A DNA stretch of 64,000 bases from positions 20,712,830 through 20,776,829 of the forward strand of contig NC_079419.1 of the NCBI RefSeq assembly GCF_026213295.1, written 5' to 3'. Every line of letters starts with the position of its first letter. Position 1 is the stretch's first letter. Both the position numbers and the translations under genes were made by a program. Below the pieces are notes generated by a model. That model saw only the letters and a program-made list of their open reading frames with translations, made no database searches and was not told the DNA's origin. Source of the stretch: Gadus chalcogrammus. Taxonomy: Eukaryota; Chordata; Actinopteri; Gadiformes; Gadidae. Shown here piece by piece: positions 22,225 through 35,305 of the stretch.

Positions 22225-22392
22225 CCTTCTATACTAAATAGAAGGACTTTTAAGAAAAAAAAATGTATTCATTTATTTTTTCCACAATGTCGTTTTTTTA
22301 AACGATTTATGATGACTATATGCTCTGTAAGGTGACCTTGGGTGTCTTGAAAGGCGCCTCTAAATTAAATGTATTATTATTATTATTATTAA
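22225..22392 (+). mobile_element. LINE 3' end, same family as 2261-2678
   Basis: Only the last part is present: TTTTTTCCACAATGTC, then GATGACTATATGCTCTGTAA, AGGTGACCTTGGGTG and a terminal ATT repeat. It matches the end of the insertion at 2261-2678 with few differences. Confidence 0.88.
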
Positions 22393-23479
22393 ATACTAAG
22401 TAGAATTAGGAAAGAAGGAAGAAAGTTTGAGTGCTGTTCTCTATGGTTGGGTCAGTGTAGGGCACTTTTATATTGTTATAAGCGTGTATTAGTATTAAAC
22501 TTAGCTGATAACTAGGGTGTGTTGCAGTGGTGGCCGCACCAGCATGTCTAACATTCAGGGTCAAATCTTGCCACTGGTTTTGGATTTGTCAAAACAATGG
22601 GCTCGCGGCTGCCCGTGCTTCTCCTGGAAGTGGCTTAGGACAACACTGCCGGACTGGATGATTAAACCATCCCAACCGTCTCTCCTGGCTTCACTAAAAC
22701 ATAGATAGAATGTTAGCAATATAATTTGTCAAAATGACTTTGTTGTCAGCACACCATTTCTGCCAAATAGCATTTAGCATTAGCGAACAGGCCAACAGCG
22801 GTTCAGGGCTTAGACCATCAGGATGCCCTGCATTCACCCTCATCCTCATCACAGGTGCAATGTGCAAGTCTCTGCTGTGGCTACAACAGAGATAGGATGA
22901 CCAATGCTGTGAAAGATGACCTACTTTAGAGTAGACAGCTTACTCCTTGAGTGGGTTATTGTTTACACTGCACTAACATGGCAATCCGAGTTACAACGGC
23001 AGCCTGGTGCATGCCTCCCTTTGATCTTTGACCTACCCTCCTGGCTCATCTTGATATACATATATGAATATACATAATTCTACCACCATGCAGTAGAAAT
23101 TGTTTGCAAACATAATTTCATATTTTTCAGATTGCATTCATGAAACAAAGGATTCAGTGACATTACTCTTGCAGTGATGACTTGTCATATTTTTGTTCTG
23201 ACAGTTCAATTTGCGGCTCTTTCTACTCGAGATCACCCCTGATGATTGTAAATGGAAAAATATTAAAGTTTCTGCTCCAGGAAAAGCCATCCATATACTT
23301 CTCCTAAAAACACATTATTGGCTGAATATAAGTATCTTGAGTCTGCTGCTTTGTCAATTTGTTATATACGATATATCACAAACAAAAACATTTTGTAAGT
23401 GCTATTTTTTGCAACCTTTTCAGGAGGTTCATGCAAACCATTCTGAAAAGCTTGGGCTTGGATAACAAATCAATTGATC
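22393..23479. other. Unassigned intergenic DNA
   Basis: No coding region or repeat could be supported in this stretch. Confidence 0.5.
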
Positions 23480-23487
23480 CCATAAGC

Positions 23488-23690
23488 CAGGGGTGCCCAA
23501 CCTTTTTTGACCCAAGATCTACTTTTCAAGTAGCCAACCTCCCGAGATCTACCAGCAAACCTACCTTCAAGCCGGGGGGGGGGGGGAGGGGGGTAGAGAA
23601 CAATTGTTGACGGGGGGGGGGGGGGAAGATCGACTTGGGATCTGTCGGCGATCTACTGGTAGACCGCGATCGACTGGTTGGGCACCCCTG
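23488..23690. mobile_element. hAT-type MITE with 8-bp target duplication
   Basis: The 203-bp element begins CAGGGGTGCCCAACC and ends GGTTGGGCACCCCTG, a typical hAT terminal repeat. It is flanked by identical 8-bp copies CCATAAGC (23480-23487 and 23691-23698). The interior has two G-runs (about 23574-23590 and 23611-23625). No transposase. Confidence 0.95.
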
Positions 23691-23698
23691 CCATAAGC

Positions 23699-24323
23699 TA
23701 TGTTGGGATACACACTGCAATAACACCAACATCAGCAGGACATTCACGCCGTACGTTCTGTTCTACTGTTCCTGCAGATAGAGCAATGTATGTGGACGTT
23801 TTGTTTACTTCAGTGAGAGCATCTGGGCTGGCTGGGCATCAAAGTCTAAGGCCAAAGTAAATGAAACTAGCTGCAGCGCAGGCTGCTAGCCTACTGCTGG
23901 GGGCATTTCACTGAAAAGTTTCCCTAAAACATGATCCCAGCTAGCGATGACCTTGGTGTGGCAGGGAGCACAGCAGCATCTCTATTTTAGATACTAGAGA
24001 GAAGGCAAAGACAAACCCTTTCCACAGCAGATCACAATTACTTGGACTGCTTCCAAGTCACCACAGGGTCCATTAGAAGAAGCCAAGGGTCCATTTGTGT
24101 GCCAAGATGCTGACCCTGGGATCTCTTCAACCAGGCTAAAAGTGAGTCCCAACTATCAGATTATCCCCTGACAGCATTAATTTATAGATTCTCATTTGGG
24201 GTTGGTTGATTAAGAAAATACAGACTGCCAAGGTATCACATGTATCACATAATGGATGAATTGAACAATCTACAACAATACAAATGAGTGTTTTAGGGAG
24301 CTTGAGTATATGGGCATGATATG
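23699..24323. other. Unassigned intergenic DNA
   Basis: Nothing recognisable beyond short open frames without motifs. Confidence 0.5.
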
Positions 24324-24500
24324 CAACCCAGTCGCCAAGAAAAAACGTCAGTGGTGTACGTTTCCATGAACACTGGATACGTAGCATTTCAACGTAAAAA
24401 ATAGCGTGTTATACCTACAGTATCCACGTGTGCCGCTGTGGAGGCGGGTTTCGGGGTTTGGGTTTCACGGCTTTCGCGGCAAATTGTGGACACGATTGTT

Positions 24501-24677
24501 TAGGGGGGGGGGGGGGGGGGGGGGGAGACTGTTGTTGACCGGGGAGGGGGGGGGGGGGAGACACGTTTGTTGAGGGGGGACGACGACACACGATTGTGGG
24601 GGACGACGACGACGACGACACGTTAGTTGAAGGGGGGGGGGGGGGGGGGGGAGGACACGTTTGTAGGGGGGGGGGGG
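24501..24677. repeat. Cluster of long G-runs in the left arm
   Basis: Five G-runs, the longest over 20 bases, alternate with short blocks such as AGACACGTTTGTTGA. The mirrored C-runs lie at about 29363-29563 in the right arm. The alternating block is itself a small tandem repeat with ACACGTTTGT-type spacers. G-quadruplex formation is likely by sequence. Confidence 0.9.
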
Positions 24678-25514
24678 CACGCTCGACAACGAGAGTTGGT
24701 TTTTATTGAACGCTCGACAACGAGAGTTGGTTTTTATTGAACGAGACTTCAACACGGAACAGCTGCGCGAAACGATGGTCACGTCACTCTCGGTGACGGT
24801 GTCGACAATAATGAACACACGGACAATGTTAATAGAACAACACACAACCACATAACATCCCGAACCCATTAACCCCACTTAATCCCAACAACAAAACAAG
24901 TTAACAAAAGCCCCATTTGTCAACTGAGAACCCCAATTCCCAGAATCCCCCGCGGCTCCGGAACACGGCGTAGTTTATATTAATCTTTATTATCTGAATG
25001 GGAAATGCAATATTTTAGGACAGATACACCATTAAACGCGTTTCTAATGACATTTCTAGCGAGAAATGTACATTTTCCTTACATAATCTTCAGTCAGTGA
25101 ATGTGTATGATCTTTATTAATCTTTATTATCTGAATGGGAAATGCAATATTTTAGGACCGATTCACCGTTAAACGTGTTTCTAATAACATTTCTAGCGAG
25201 AAATATACTTTTTAATTGCATAATCTTCAGTCAGTGATTGTGTCTGATCTTTAGTTTTATAGTTATTAGGAGTTGATCGGCTCGCTCGCATTTTTCAACG
25301 ACGTCAGGTTGCTTTCGCTAAACTAGCAGCTCACGTGCTTCCTGCGTTTGTGTTATTAAACTGTTACTTTATGTAACTTTTAATGATATCATCTTGTTAG
25401 AAACACGTATATCTGAGAGCCAACCCAGTCGCCAAAAACATACCTACGTTGACAGTGTACGTTTCGTGAACACTGGATTACGTCGCATTTCAACATAAAA
25501 TAGCGTGTTATACA

Positions 25515-25604
25515 CACACACACACGCACGCACATGCACAGACACACACACACAAGCACACACAAGCACACACACGCACGCACAGACACACAGACACAGA
25601 CACA

Positions 25605-25676
<72 letters not shown>

Positions 25677-25683
25677 CGCACAC
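25515..25683. repeat. (CA)n microsatellite, left arm
   Basis: CA repeats with CACG and CAGA variants; mirrored by the TG tract at 28394-28530 but longer. Confidence 0.96.
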
Positions 25684-26869
25684 GGTGCATTTCGCTGCTA
25701 AAACAACAACAAAAAAATATTCCCTCAAATATTATTACTTTCAAAACGTTGGCCAAAATGGCCAATAATATCTTTTTTTTTTGGGATGCTTCTAGGACAT
25801 TTTGGGTGGATTTTGAACGGTATGTGGGGGGCACGTTTTTTGCAGGACCTGGCAACCCTGCGCTGTTGCCCGAGATCTGGATCCACCCCGGCGTGGTGCT
25901 GTCTCCTTTTGACCTTTTGACCCCAGACTTCTGGGGGAATAGCTGAATCAATCACACATGAGCATATTCGAACATGTTTAATGGTAGTAATTAGCTGTCG
26001 AAATTGGAGGCCTTAATCAATACTGAGCAGCTATTGATTTGCTTCCCGATAAAGATTTGTCACAAATGACATGTTATTTAGCATCTACACGTTGAACTGA
26101 GTCCAATGACACCAAGAACGACACTCTAGCTAATGGTAACATGTATTTTACATGGTACACCTAGGTCTAGGACATGATCTCGGTGTAGCAAGAGGCCGAG
26201 CTTGATCTCATTGGACTCAGCTTAACGTGTAGATGCTAATTAACATGTAATTTGTCAAAAATCTCCATCGGGAAGCAAATCTATAGCTGGTCATTATTGA
26301 TAAAGGCCTCCAAAATCGACAGCTAATTACTACCCCGAAACATATTCAAATATGATCATGTGTGGCACTGTTGCAATCGTCTCGAAACGTAGATGTCAAA
26401 GGACACCTTGTTTGCTCTGTTGCACCACCGGGAACATATTTTCATACTTCTAATGGATTGATTCATATTTTAAGGTTCTCGGAGTGAGACTTTAAGTGGC
26501 TGCAGCAGAAGTGTTGAGACGAAAGATGATATCAAGAGATTTATAGAATATTCCCATTCACATTATGATTCTTCGTCGTAACATCCGACCAAACATCCTT
26601 CACATTCACAGAGCGAAGATTATGAAAGTCCAGGCTCAGCAAGTGCTCCATCTCGTTGCACCTGCACCCAGCGGCTCGCTTGCAAGATTTTGGCCTGAAG
26701 TTCTTCCCAGACCAACACCCTAGCCATCCAACATGCATATCTGAGAATCAGGCCTCTCTTTAATAATGACATAAAGTTATAAGAGAAACACACATTAACT
26801 TTTTGTTATCTCACATTAACTTTTTGTTACCCCCTTCCTCCCGAGGGGAGGAAGGGGGGGCCCTTCCTG

Positions 26870-26946
26870 CCCGAGACTTGGCCCGGTCAGACCCCGAGGG
26901 CAGGCCCCCCCTTCCTGCCCTCGGGGTCCGACCGGGCCAAGTTTCG
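26870..26946. repeat. GC-rich perfect-type hairpin in the palindrome centre
   Basis: Arms of about 35 bp (26870-26904 and 26913-26946), with CTTGGCCCGGTC paired to GACCGGGCCAAG, have only about three mismatches and an eight-base C-rich loop. It lies in the unique centre of the 5.4-kb foldback and may mark the tip of an older, smaller inverted repeat. Confidence 0.85.
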
Positions 26947-28392
26947 GTGCGGGGGTCCCAGTTAGGCCCTAGAATATGGTATTCAAATTTCAGGGCGGTA
27001 GGACCTTCCTATCTCAAAAACTTTTTTTCCACCACATTCTGAACCATTAGGTCTCGCAGGCAACACTTCTGAAGGGGCTTTGTCCAAATGACAGTCCATT
27101 TGGGAAAACTTTTTTTCTCTATGGGCTAGAACTACAAATCTTGCATATGTCGTTCTCGGGGCCCCGGGAAATGTGTGTCAACATTTTAGCATCCCTAGCT
27201 ATCTCGAAAAGGCTGGAAAAGGGGCGTGACCTCCAACAGTACGGTCAATGTATATAAGACAGATGTTAGTTTCTAGGCCCCATTTTTTGCGGGATGGAGG
27301 TGTACATTTGTGGCTTAATGTGTGTAGACACCGCTGGCCTGTGGCCACGTCTTTGAAGTCTGGGGTCAAAAGGTCAAAAGGAGCCGGCACCACGCCGCTT
27401 ATGAGATAACAAAAAGTGAATCTGTATTTCTCTCATTACATTTTGTCATTATTGAAGAGAGGCCTGATTCTCAGATATGCATATTGGACTGTTAGGGTAT
27501 AGGTCTGGGAAGAACTTCAGGCCAAAATCTTGCAAGTGAGCCGCTGGGTGCAGGTGCAACGAGATGGAGCACTTGCTGAGCCTGGACTTTCATAATCTTC
27601 GCTCTGTGAATGTAAAGGATGTTTGGTCGGATGTTACGACGAAGAATCATAATGTGAATGGGAATATTCTATAAATCCCTTGATATCATCTTTCGTCTCA
27701 ACACTTCTGCTGCAGCCACTTAAAGTCTCACTCCGAGAACCTTAAAATATGAATCAATCCATTAGAAGTATGAAAATATGTTCCCGGTGGTGCAACAGAG
27801 CAAACAAGGTGTCCTTTGACATCTACGTTTCGAGACGATTGCAACAGTGCCACACATGATCATATTTGAATATGTTTCGGGGTAGTAATTAGCTGTCGAT
27901 TTTGGAGGCCTTTATCAATAATGACCAGCTATAGATTTGCTTCCCGATGGAGATTTTTGACAAATTACATGTTAATTAGCATCTACACGTTAAGCTGAGT
28001 CCAATGAGATCAAGCTCGGCCTCTTGCTACACCGAGATCATGTCCTAGACCTAGGTGTACCATGTAAAATACATGTTACCATTAGCTAGAGTGTCGTTCT
28101 TGGTGTCATTGGACTCAGCTCAACGTGTAGATGCTAAATAACATGTAATTTGTGACAAATCTTTATCGGGAAGCAAATCAATAGCTGGGGGTGGATCCAG
28201 ATCTCGGGCAACAGCACAGGGTTGCCAGGTCCTGCAAAAAACGTGCCCCCCACATACCGTTCAAAATCCACCCAAAATGTCCTAGAAGCATCCCAAAAAA
28301 AAAAGATATTATTGGCCATTTTGGCCAACGTTTTGAAAGTAATAATATTTGAGGGAATATTTTTTTGTTGTTGTTTTAGCAGCGAAATGCAC

Positions 28393-28393
<1 letters not shown>

Positions 28394-28450
<57 letters not shown>

Positions 28451-28530
28451 TGTGTCTGTGTGTCTGTGCGTGCGTGTGTGTGCTTGTGTGTGTGTGTCTG
28501 TGCATGTGCGTGCGTGTGTGTGTGTGTATA
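28394..28530. repeat. (TG)n microsatellite, right arm
   Basis: Inverse counterpart of the CA tract at 25515-25683 with fewer repeats; open frames across it are repeat translations, not genes. Confidence 0.96.
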
Positions 28531-29741
28531 ACACGCTATTTTATGTTGAAATGCGACGTAATCCAGTGTTCACGAAACGTACACTGTCAACGTAGGTATG
28601 ATTTTGGCGACTGGGTTGGCTCTCAGATATACGTGTTTCTAACAAGATGATATCATTAAAAGTTACATAAAGTAACAGTTTAATAACACAAACGCAGGAA
28701 GCACGTGAGCTGCTAGTTTAGCGAAAGCAACCTGACGTCGTTGAAACATGCGAGCGAGCCGATCAACTCCTAATAACTATAAAACTAAAGATCAGACACA
28801 ATCACTGACTGAAGATTATGCAATTAAAAAGTATATTTCTCGCTAGAAATGTTGTTAGAAACACGTTTAACGGTGAATCGGTCCTAAAATATTGCATTTC
28901 CCATTCAGATAATAAAGATTAATAAAGATCATACACATTCACTGACTGAAGATTATGTAAGGAAAATGTACATTTCTCGCTAGAAATGTCATTAGAAACG
29001 CGTTTAATGGTGTATCTGTCCTAAAATATTGCATTTCCCATTCAGATAATAAAGATTAATATAAGCTACGCCGTGTTCCGGAGCCGCGGGGGATTCTGGG
29101 AATTGGGGTTCTCAGTTGACAAATGGGGCTTTTGTTAACTTGTTTTGTTGTTAGGATTAAGTGGGGTTAATGGGTTCGGGATGTTATGTGGTTGTGTGTT
29201 GTTCTATTAACATTGTTCGTGTGTTCATTATTGTCGACACCGTCACCGAGAGTGACGTGACCATCGTTTCGAGCAGCTGTTCCGTGTTGAAGTCTCGTTC
29301 AATAAAACCCAACTCTCGTTGTCGAGCGTTCAATAAAAACCAACTCTCGTTGTCGAGCGTGCCCCCCCCCTACAAACGTGTCTCCCCCCCCCTCAACAAA
29401 CGTGTCCCCCCCCCCCCCCCCCCCTTCAACTAACGTGTCGTCGTCGTCGTCGTCGTCCCCCCCCCACAATCGTGTGTCCCCCCCCCCCCCTCAACAAACG
29501 TGTCTCCCCCCCCCCCCTCCCCGGTCAACAACAGTCTCCCCCCCCCCCCCCCCCCCCCCCCCTAAACAATCGTGTCCACAATTTGCCGCGAAAGCCGTGA
29601 AACCCAAACCCCGAAACCCGCCTCCACAGCGGCACACGTGGATACTGTAGGTATAACACGCTATTTTTTACGTTGAAATGCTACGTATCCAGTGTTCATG
29701 GAAACGTACACCACTGACGTTTTTTCTTGGCGACTGGGTTG

Positions 29742-30167
<426 letters not shown>

Positions 30168-33100
30168 AGGCTTGTGAATGCTTGTGTATTTAACTTCATG
30201 ACATTTCCCTTGCAGCGAGCAAGGCTGGTGCACTTTCATGACACTGTTGTTGTTCTGTAACACACCCTGCTGGGCTCCAGCCCATATGATGGTTCAGATC
30301 ATGTGATGGATTCCTGCTGCAGTGTCTGACAGGCTGGGCGGAGTGCATTGTAATTGGAATCCGTCGTTGTTCAGCCGCAGCAGGTGAGGAGAGGGCATAC
30401 TATGGACGGGCTGAGAGTGAGACGAGTGTCCGACAGCTGAAGCCTCCTGTCTGAGACACTTCCACTCTCAGAGTGACGTGATGCATGGCTTGTCAGAGAA
30501 GCCCAAGGATCGGGAATAACAACCACAACAACGACTTGTATGTGCGCTGGCACACTGAAACCTTCACGTCAATACTAATTAATTTCACCCCAATATTGCG
30601 TGATTAGGCTTTATTCAACAGGCTGCCTGGTTCGAACGGTTAGCAGCTGCGAAGAGGAAATTGATAGATGTTCACAAGATCAGAATAAAGAAATAAAGGT
30701 CATGTCGTTGGTTTTCTTCTTCTGATCCATTTCTTCAGAAAATACTTTGATTAAATGACCAAGGTAAATAAACAGAAAAGCCTCCCCTCCCTTGACCCGC
30801 TATCCCCGTCTTGTCTCTTGTCCCTTTTATTTGTTTCCTGACAGTATGATACTGTTTTTGAGATGACAGCAGGTGAGGCAGTGTTTGTCCCCCAAAAAGT
30901 TTGACAGGTACAATATTTGTAACAGTGTTTGACACTCAAATGCTGAATTCATTCTTCAAGACCCAAGAACAGCAACAAGAATCCTTATAGAGAATATTTT
31001 ACTTAATGCTGGTTATTTTGCATACATCGCATACTATAGTATGTTTAATACCTGTCTGACTGACCTTTGGTTTTTTACTTCCAAGAAAGACTTCTTGACC
31101 CCCCTATAGTGTTTATCTTTTCAGTAAATCGAGTAAAAAGATTAGTACGAGTTTACTCCCAAGCCTATATTGCCATGAGTGTATTCGAACAACAAACCCA
31201 TTTAACTTTCTGCAGGACCACTGTATGTTCCCATTGGCTGGCGACAGAGTCTTCCTACTTGGCTATGCTCATTGGACTGACCTTTCAGTCTCCGCTGATC
31301 AGTTCAGTCTGTGTGGGTGTCTCTGCTGCAGTCAGGTCTAACATTAATACTGTAGCATCACAAAGAAACAGGCCCCCTCCCACATTGTTGTTATTCATCC
31401 ATCCAGCTTTCCTCGACGGTTTCAACATAGAGGCTTCCTTGTGTTGTTGCTGCCACTGCATTTACAGAGATGTCCTTCAACGTTTTTGCCTGGGGATCTT
31501 TTTGTATCTCTAATTTATTTTTTCTCCGTCTTTTCCCATAGCAGCTAAAATGTAAGTGTTTCAGATGACGGGTGATAACATTGCTTTGAGACGTTAGGGC
31601 ACCAACCCTGTCACTTTTATCTACTCTTTATCCCCCCCCTGAATTAACCCGTACTATAATAAAAGCCTTGCCGCTTTTAGTAATTATGAAAGGCTTGAGG
31701 TTCTTAAAGGCATTTGCATCGTGAGACTGAAAACTGCAATTGCTCTCATTCAGTCACACGGATAACAAACTGTTCAGTAGTTGCAGAGGAACACAGTGAT
31801 TTGCACATCACTGCTGTCAGGTTGCTGCCACTTGGACCTTGCTTGCTGCATCAAATTCTCCATATTTGCTTTCATCTCTGTGACACCGCTGTCATCACCT
31901 TGTTTCAGCTATTGAATCCCGTACATCATTCTTAAGTCACAGGACTTATTTATATATATATTGCAGGGATTCTTGAAAATATAACAATCCATTCTGTCCA
32001 ATTAAGTGACTGTAGGATTCCAAATGTGTTCAATATCCAGCTCAATACAATAAGAATATAAGACAATTAAATCATTAAAATAACATTAGAATATCAATTC
32101 AAATCACTTTACATAAATGAATATTCAAGTTATTAAGTATTTACCTACATCTGAGTGGAGGCAATTGTGGCACAAGAGCTCACTGCACCAGATCGGTGAA
32201 TCAGTTCTACAGGTGGCAATGACCACCTTTACATTTTTGCGGGGAGGTTGAGGTTTATTTTTTCACTCATTTCAAAATCTTAAATGAAAAGTCCACGATT
32301 CGAGTGCATATACCCCAGCTTGAACAGCTGTCATCAGATACACCATACAGTTGCTGTGTTGGAGAAACACAGTAAAGCAAATGAGCAGGAAATGTCTTCA
32401 TTTTCTCGATTTGGCCTACTGTCTATCTAGGACATTACTCATTGTAATTCTATTAATAATAAAACAACCATGGCATTATATTTTTCATAATGAAAATGTT
32501 GATTTTCGAGGTATGCCAAGGTCAAGGTATGTCAAACCAGTGAAAACCATGAAAACCAGTTCCAAGTTTTGGATAATCACTACTATTATACTATTTACAT
32601 TTTCGTGTATTGTTTCAATGATCACGGCATCAAAGTGTTCCTAGCTGCTGGACTGCTTAGATGTCTTTGTGCTTCCTGGGCATAATGGTCACAGCACTTC
32701 TAACACTTGGAGATAATGCACACACCGTAGCCATCTTTGGCCAGACACTGGGTTTGGCGATTGCTTTAGTTTGCATCATCAGCCCATCCTTTATCAGTTC
32801 TTGTAACAGAAAAAAATAATTAAGCAAAAACAGATAAAAACGCAAATTCTCTTTGCTTGATATTGCCTCATATCAAAGGCCATCAAAGTGACAAAGTCAT
32901 ATATTTTCACTTACCAATAATGGAAAGCAATTATCGGCCTACAGCTGTTAATATTCGAAGTCCCGAAGATACTCATTAAAATAAATAATGTTCATTATGA
33001 GAAGGATTTCTGCATGTTAACAAAAGAGAGATGGTAAATATATGAACATCTTTTTTTGTAACCACCTGCCATTAAGGTTCAATGGTTCAGCAGGGTTAGT

Positions 33101-33684
33101 ATGGGGTTATCAAAGTGTGGACAGAACCTTACCTCAGGCCGGTAAGTCGTCTCGTCGCTCTAGCTCATTGTGCTGCTTCATCAAAGGTGCTTGCTGAGGT
33201 TGGCCAATATTGCCCACTTCTTAGTAGGGAAGAAGTCCTTGTAGTATGTGATCCTAGAGCGGTGTAGACACGTTCAGTCATCATGCTTTGTGACCAGATG
33301 GGCCTTTTTATTCCTCCTGCTGATAGTGTGGAGGTTAACTGTCTGCTAAGACTTTCAGATAAGGACCCAGGTGCAGACCATATGCATTGAAAAAATATTT
33401 ATTCATTTTCTTCAGAATTCAAGGGCAGACAGATCAAAAGTCAAACTTTAGAGTCAAAGATGTAGCGCACAAAAGATCCAGGCAAAGTTCCAACAGAAAA
33501 GGAAAAATCCGAAAACAGAAAATCACGAGGCAGAGAATCCAATGTATACTGGCAGAGCAGAAACAGGAAGAGGAAGAGCAGTGTATCTCACCAAACTTTC
33601 TGGCACAATCAGACAAAGATTGGGGGGCTGAACTTAAATATCAAAGGAAAACAAGTCATTGGCAGAGAGAAAACAATGGACAGG
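30168..33684. other. Unassigned intergenic or intronic DNA
   Basis: No exon with convincing coding bias and splice sites was found on either strand, and no transposon ends were recognised. The stretch 30240-30520 is GC-richer than its surroundings and could hold an untranslated exon, but nothing in the sequence proves this. Confidence 0.4.
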
Positions 33685-34753
33685 GGCCTCGTTTCCTGAT
33701 AACGATTGATCTTCGCTCGTACGATCATTCTCACGATGGATCTTGCGAACCATCGTGAATTTCTTTGAAGCGTTTCCCGAAACTCCTCTTAACATGAACG
33801 CACGTTCACTTCACTCACGACGTTCGTTGGACTGTAACTGTCCACTGACACGGTGCTGAAACGGGCTATGTAGGAGGGGGAGACGCAGGAATGTCACAGG
33901 AAAATGGGATTGAAAAGGGTTAAAATATCTCCCCATCAAGGCCAACAGCAGAGTAGTCTACGAAAAGAATAGACTGCAATACTATGAATGCTGAAGATAT
34001 TAAAACACAATTGATTAGGCCTATGCCGACATATGTATCAGTCCTAATCCTGAATGCACTGTGTGTACATTTTTTCACTGCATGTTCCCCCCTGAAATAA
34101 TTCCGTATTACAAAAATCAAAAATAGCTTGTGTGACAACTATATTTATCTTAATGTGCTGATTTCTGAAACATGCTTGGCGCAGCAAAGAGAGCCAACCT
34201 TATCTGATTCCACATAAGGTTTCATTGATTGGCACGCCGATCCAGTCTAGAATATTTGTAGACATTAAAAATGCAACTTTCCATTCATTCATTATCATTC
34301 AAACGCAGAGGCTAGGCATTGACACACGGCTATTGCTGACCCAATTAGGAGAGCTTGGTCTAGATCCTGCCCATATTGTTGGGCAGGATGATGTAGGCTA
34401 TAGGTCTTTTTACACTGTCTAGACACGGTCCAATAAATAGTGAACTCCATCACAGCATCACCGAAGTGCCTACAGTGCTTAATGCAAACAATCGCAACAA
34501 AAAACACTTGCAGAAATTCTCCGACACCCTCTGGGCCCTGTACCACGAAGCTCGCTTAGAGGGTTAGCGAGGTATGTTGAGCTCCAAGCCTGGGTTAGTT
34601 GTACCACGAAAGTCGATCTCTTTTAGCGTCGCTGTATCACCATGGTGACTTATGCTCGCAACCAAACCTGGTCGGGAGCAGTTTTTCGGCTTAGTCTAGC
34701 CGGAGATCGGCTACTTAAATCGGCGTGCGCAGCTTCTAGCCCCTCCTCTGACA

Positions 34754-34972
34754 ATGGCGTCACCATTTGTGGGTGTTCCCGTGGACCCCGGCGCACTTCT
34801 CCGGAGACAAGGGTTTTACGGGACAGAACCGATCCCTTGGCATTGTCTAACGATATTCAGATTTCAGACTTTATTGTCATTGTGCAAACAACGAAATTGG
34901 GGTTCTTCATGAGAGATACAGATTCTCATCAGAGGGTGTTCGTTATTTGATCGTCCTTTTGGACCTCATGTA
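34754..34972 (+). pseudogene. Harbinger transposase N-terminal remnant, broken by a LINE tail
   Basis: From ATG at 34754 the text MASPFVGVPVDPGALLRR starts one frame; after a frame change near 34800 it reads VLRDRTDPLALSNDI, then a foreign block of about 47 bp, then RYRFSSEGVRYLIVLLD. RDR-DPLA and RYRFS-EG are characteristic of HARBI1-like transposases near their start. The catalytic DDE part is absent. Clearly inactive. Confidence 0.75.
34857..34903 (-). mobile_element. Very short LINE 3'-tail insertion
   Basis: The reverse complement reads CAATTTCGTTGTTTGCACAA followed by TGACAATAAAGTCTG, closely matching the 3' UTR end of the LINE at 17745-19070 (CAATTTCGTTGTATAGG...GACAATAAAGTC). It splits the Harbinger transposase text exactly between DI and the RYRF segment, so it is a later insertion. 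Confidence 0.75.
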
Positions 34973-35001
34973 GACAATGATTACTGTTGCGCATTGTGTC
35001 T

Positions 35002-35080
35002 CAGTGACAGAGTGCTAGAGTGGAGGTACCGCGTCAGTCTTGAATTTTTGCGCGGGGGGTTCGACTCCCAAGTGACGCGA
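35002..35080 (+). other. tRNA-like block with A and B boxes
   Basis: An A-box-like TGCTAGAGTGG (35013-35023) and an exact B box GGTTCGACTCC (35058-35068) are spaced like a tRNA promoter. Acceptor pairing cannot be found, so this is a tRNA relic or SINE head, not a tRNA gene. Confidence 0.45.
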
Positions 35081-35238
35081 ATTTATGTGAAGCTTAAAAA
35101 GTCCTAATTCTCATGCATATGGAATACTTATTCACTAAAGCTTATGGAATTATATTTTTGTGCTTATTTCGAACTTCAACCCATATTTTCAAGGCCGTGC
35201 TGGCACCACATCTATGGGGGTAAAATGCATGATGATAG

Positions 35239-35305
35239 ACCGGCGAATTTGAACCCCGGTCGCTGGCGTTCGGGTCTTATACTAATCCACTACGCTACAG
35301 CCGCT
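35239..35305 (-). other. tRNA-like block with A and B boxes
   Basis: On the minus strand an A box TAGCGTAGTGG (35298-35288) and B box GGTTCAAATTC (35255-35245) occur with normal spacing. No full cloverleaf is found. It faces the block at 35002-35080. Confidence 0.5.

Larger units (their letters stand above)
24324..29741. mobile_element. Giant 5.4-kb foldback element (CAACCCAGTCGCC termini)
   Basis: The ends CAACCCAGTCGCCAAG (24324) and CTTGGCGACTGGGTTG (to 29741) are inverted, and the inverse match continues through arms of about 2.4 kb (24324 to about 26790, and about 27410 to 29741) around a unique centre of about 600 bp. The same terminal motif occurs a second time inside each arm (25426 and about 28605-28620), followed in both places by a related block with AATAGCGTGTTATA. 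Flanks read TGATATG and TGATATA, a near 7-bp target duplication. Arms contain G/C runs and CA/TG runs of different length. No transposase domain was recognised. Superfamily unknown. Confidence 0.9.

Noticed and set aside
24465..24878. Proline-rich open frame in the left palindrome arm and its mirror at 29161-29650
   Set aside because: The prolines come from C-runs; the mirror copy has a different frame structure and no domain is visible.
25389..25728. Long open frames reading VCVCVC or THTHTH across GT/CA tracts (also near 28222, 29947, 54078, 59851, 62259)
   Set aside because: They are translations of microsatellites in all frames and have no other content.
31067..31513. 148-codon open frame
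   Set aside because: Composition resembles translated intergenic DNA; no recognisable motif or homologue by eye.
32351..32644. 97-codon open frame
   Set aside because: No domain, no codon bias seen, and no splice or promoter support.
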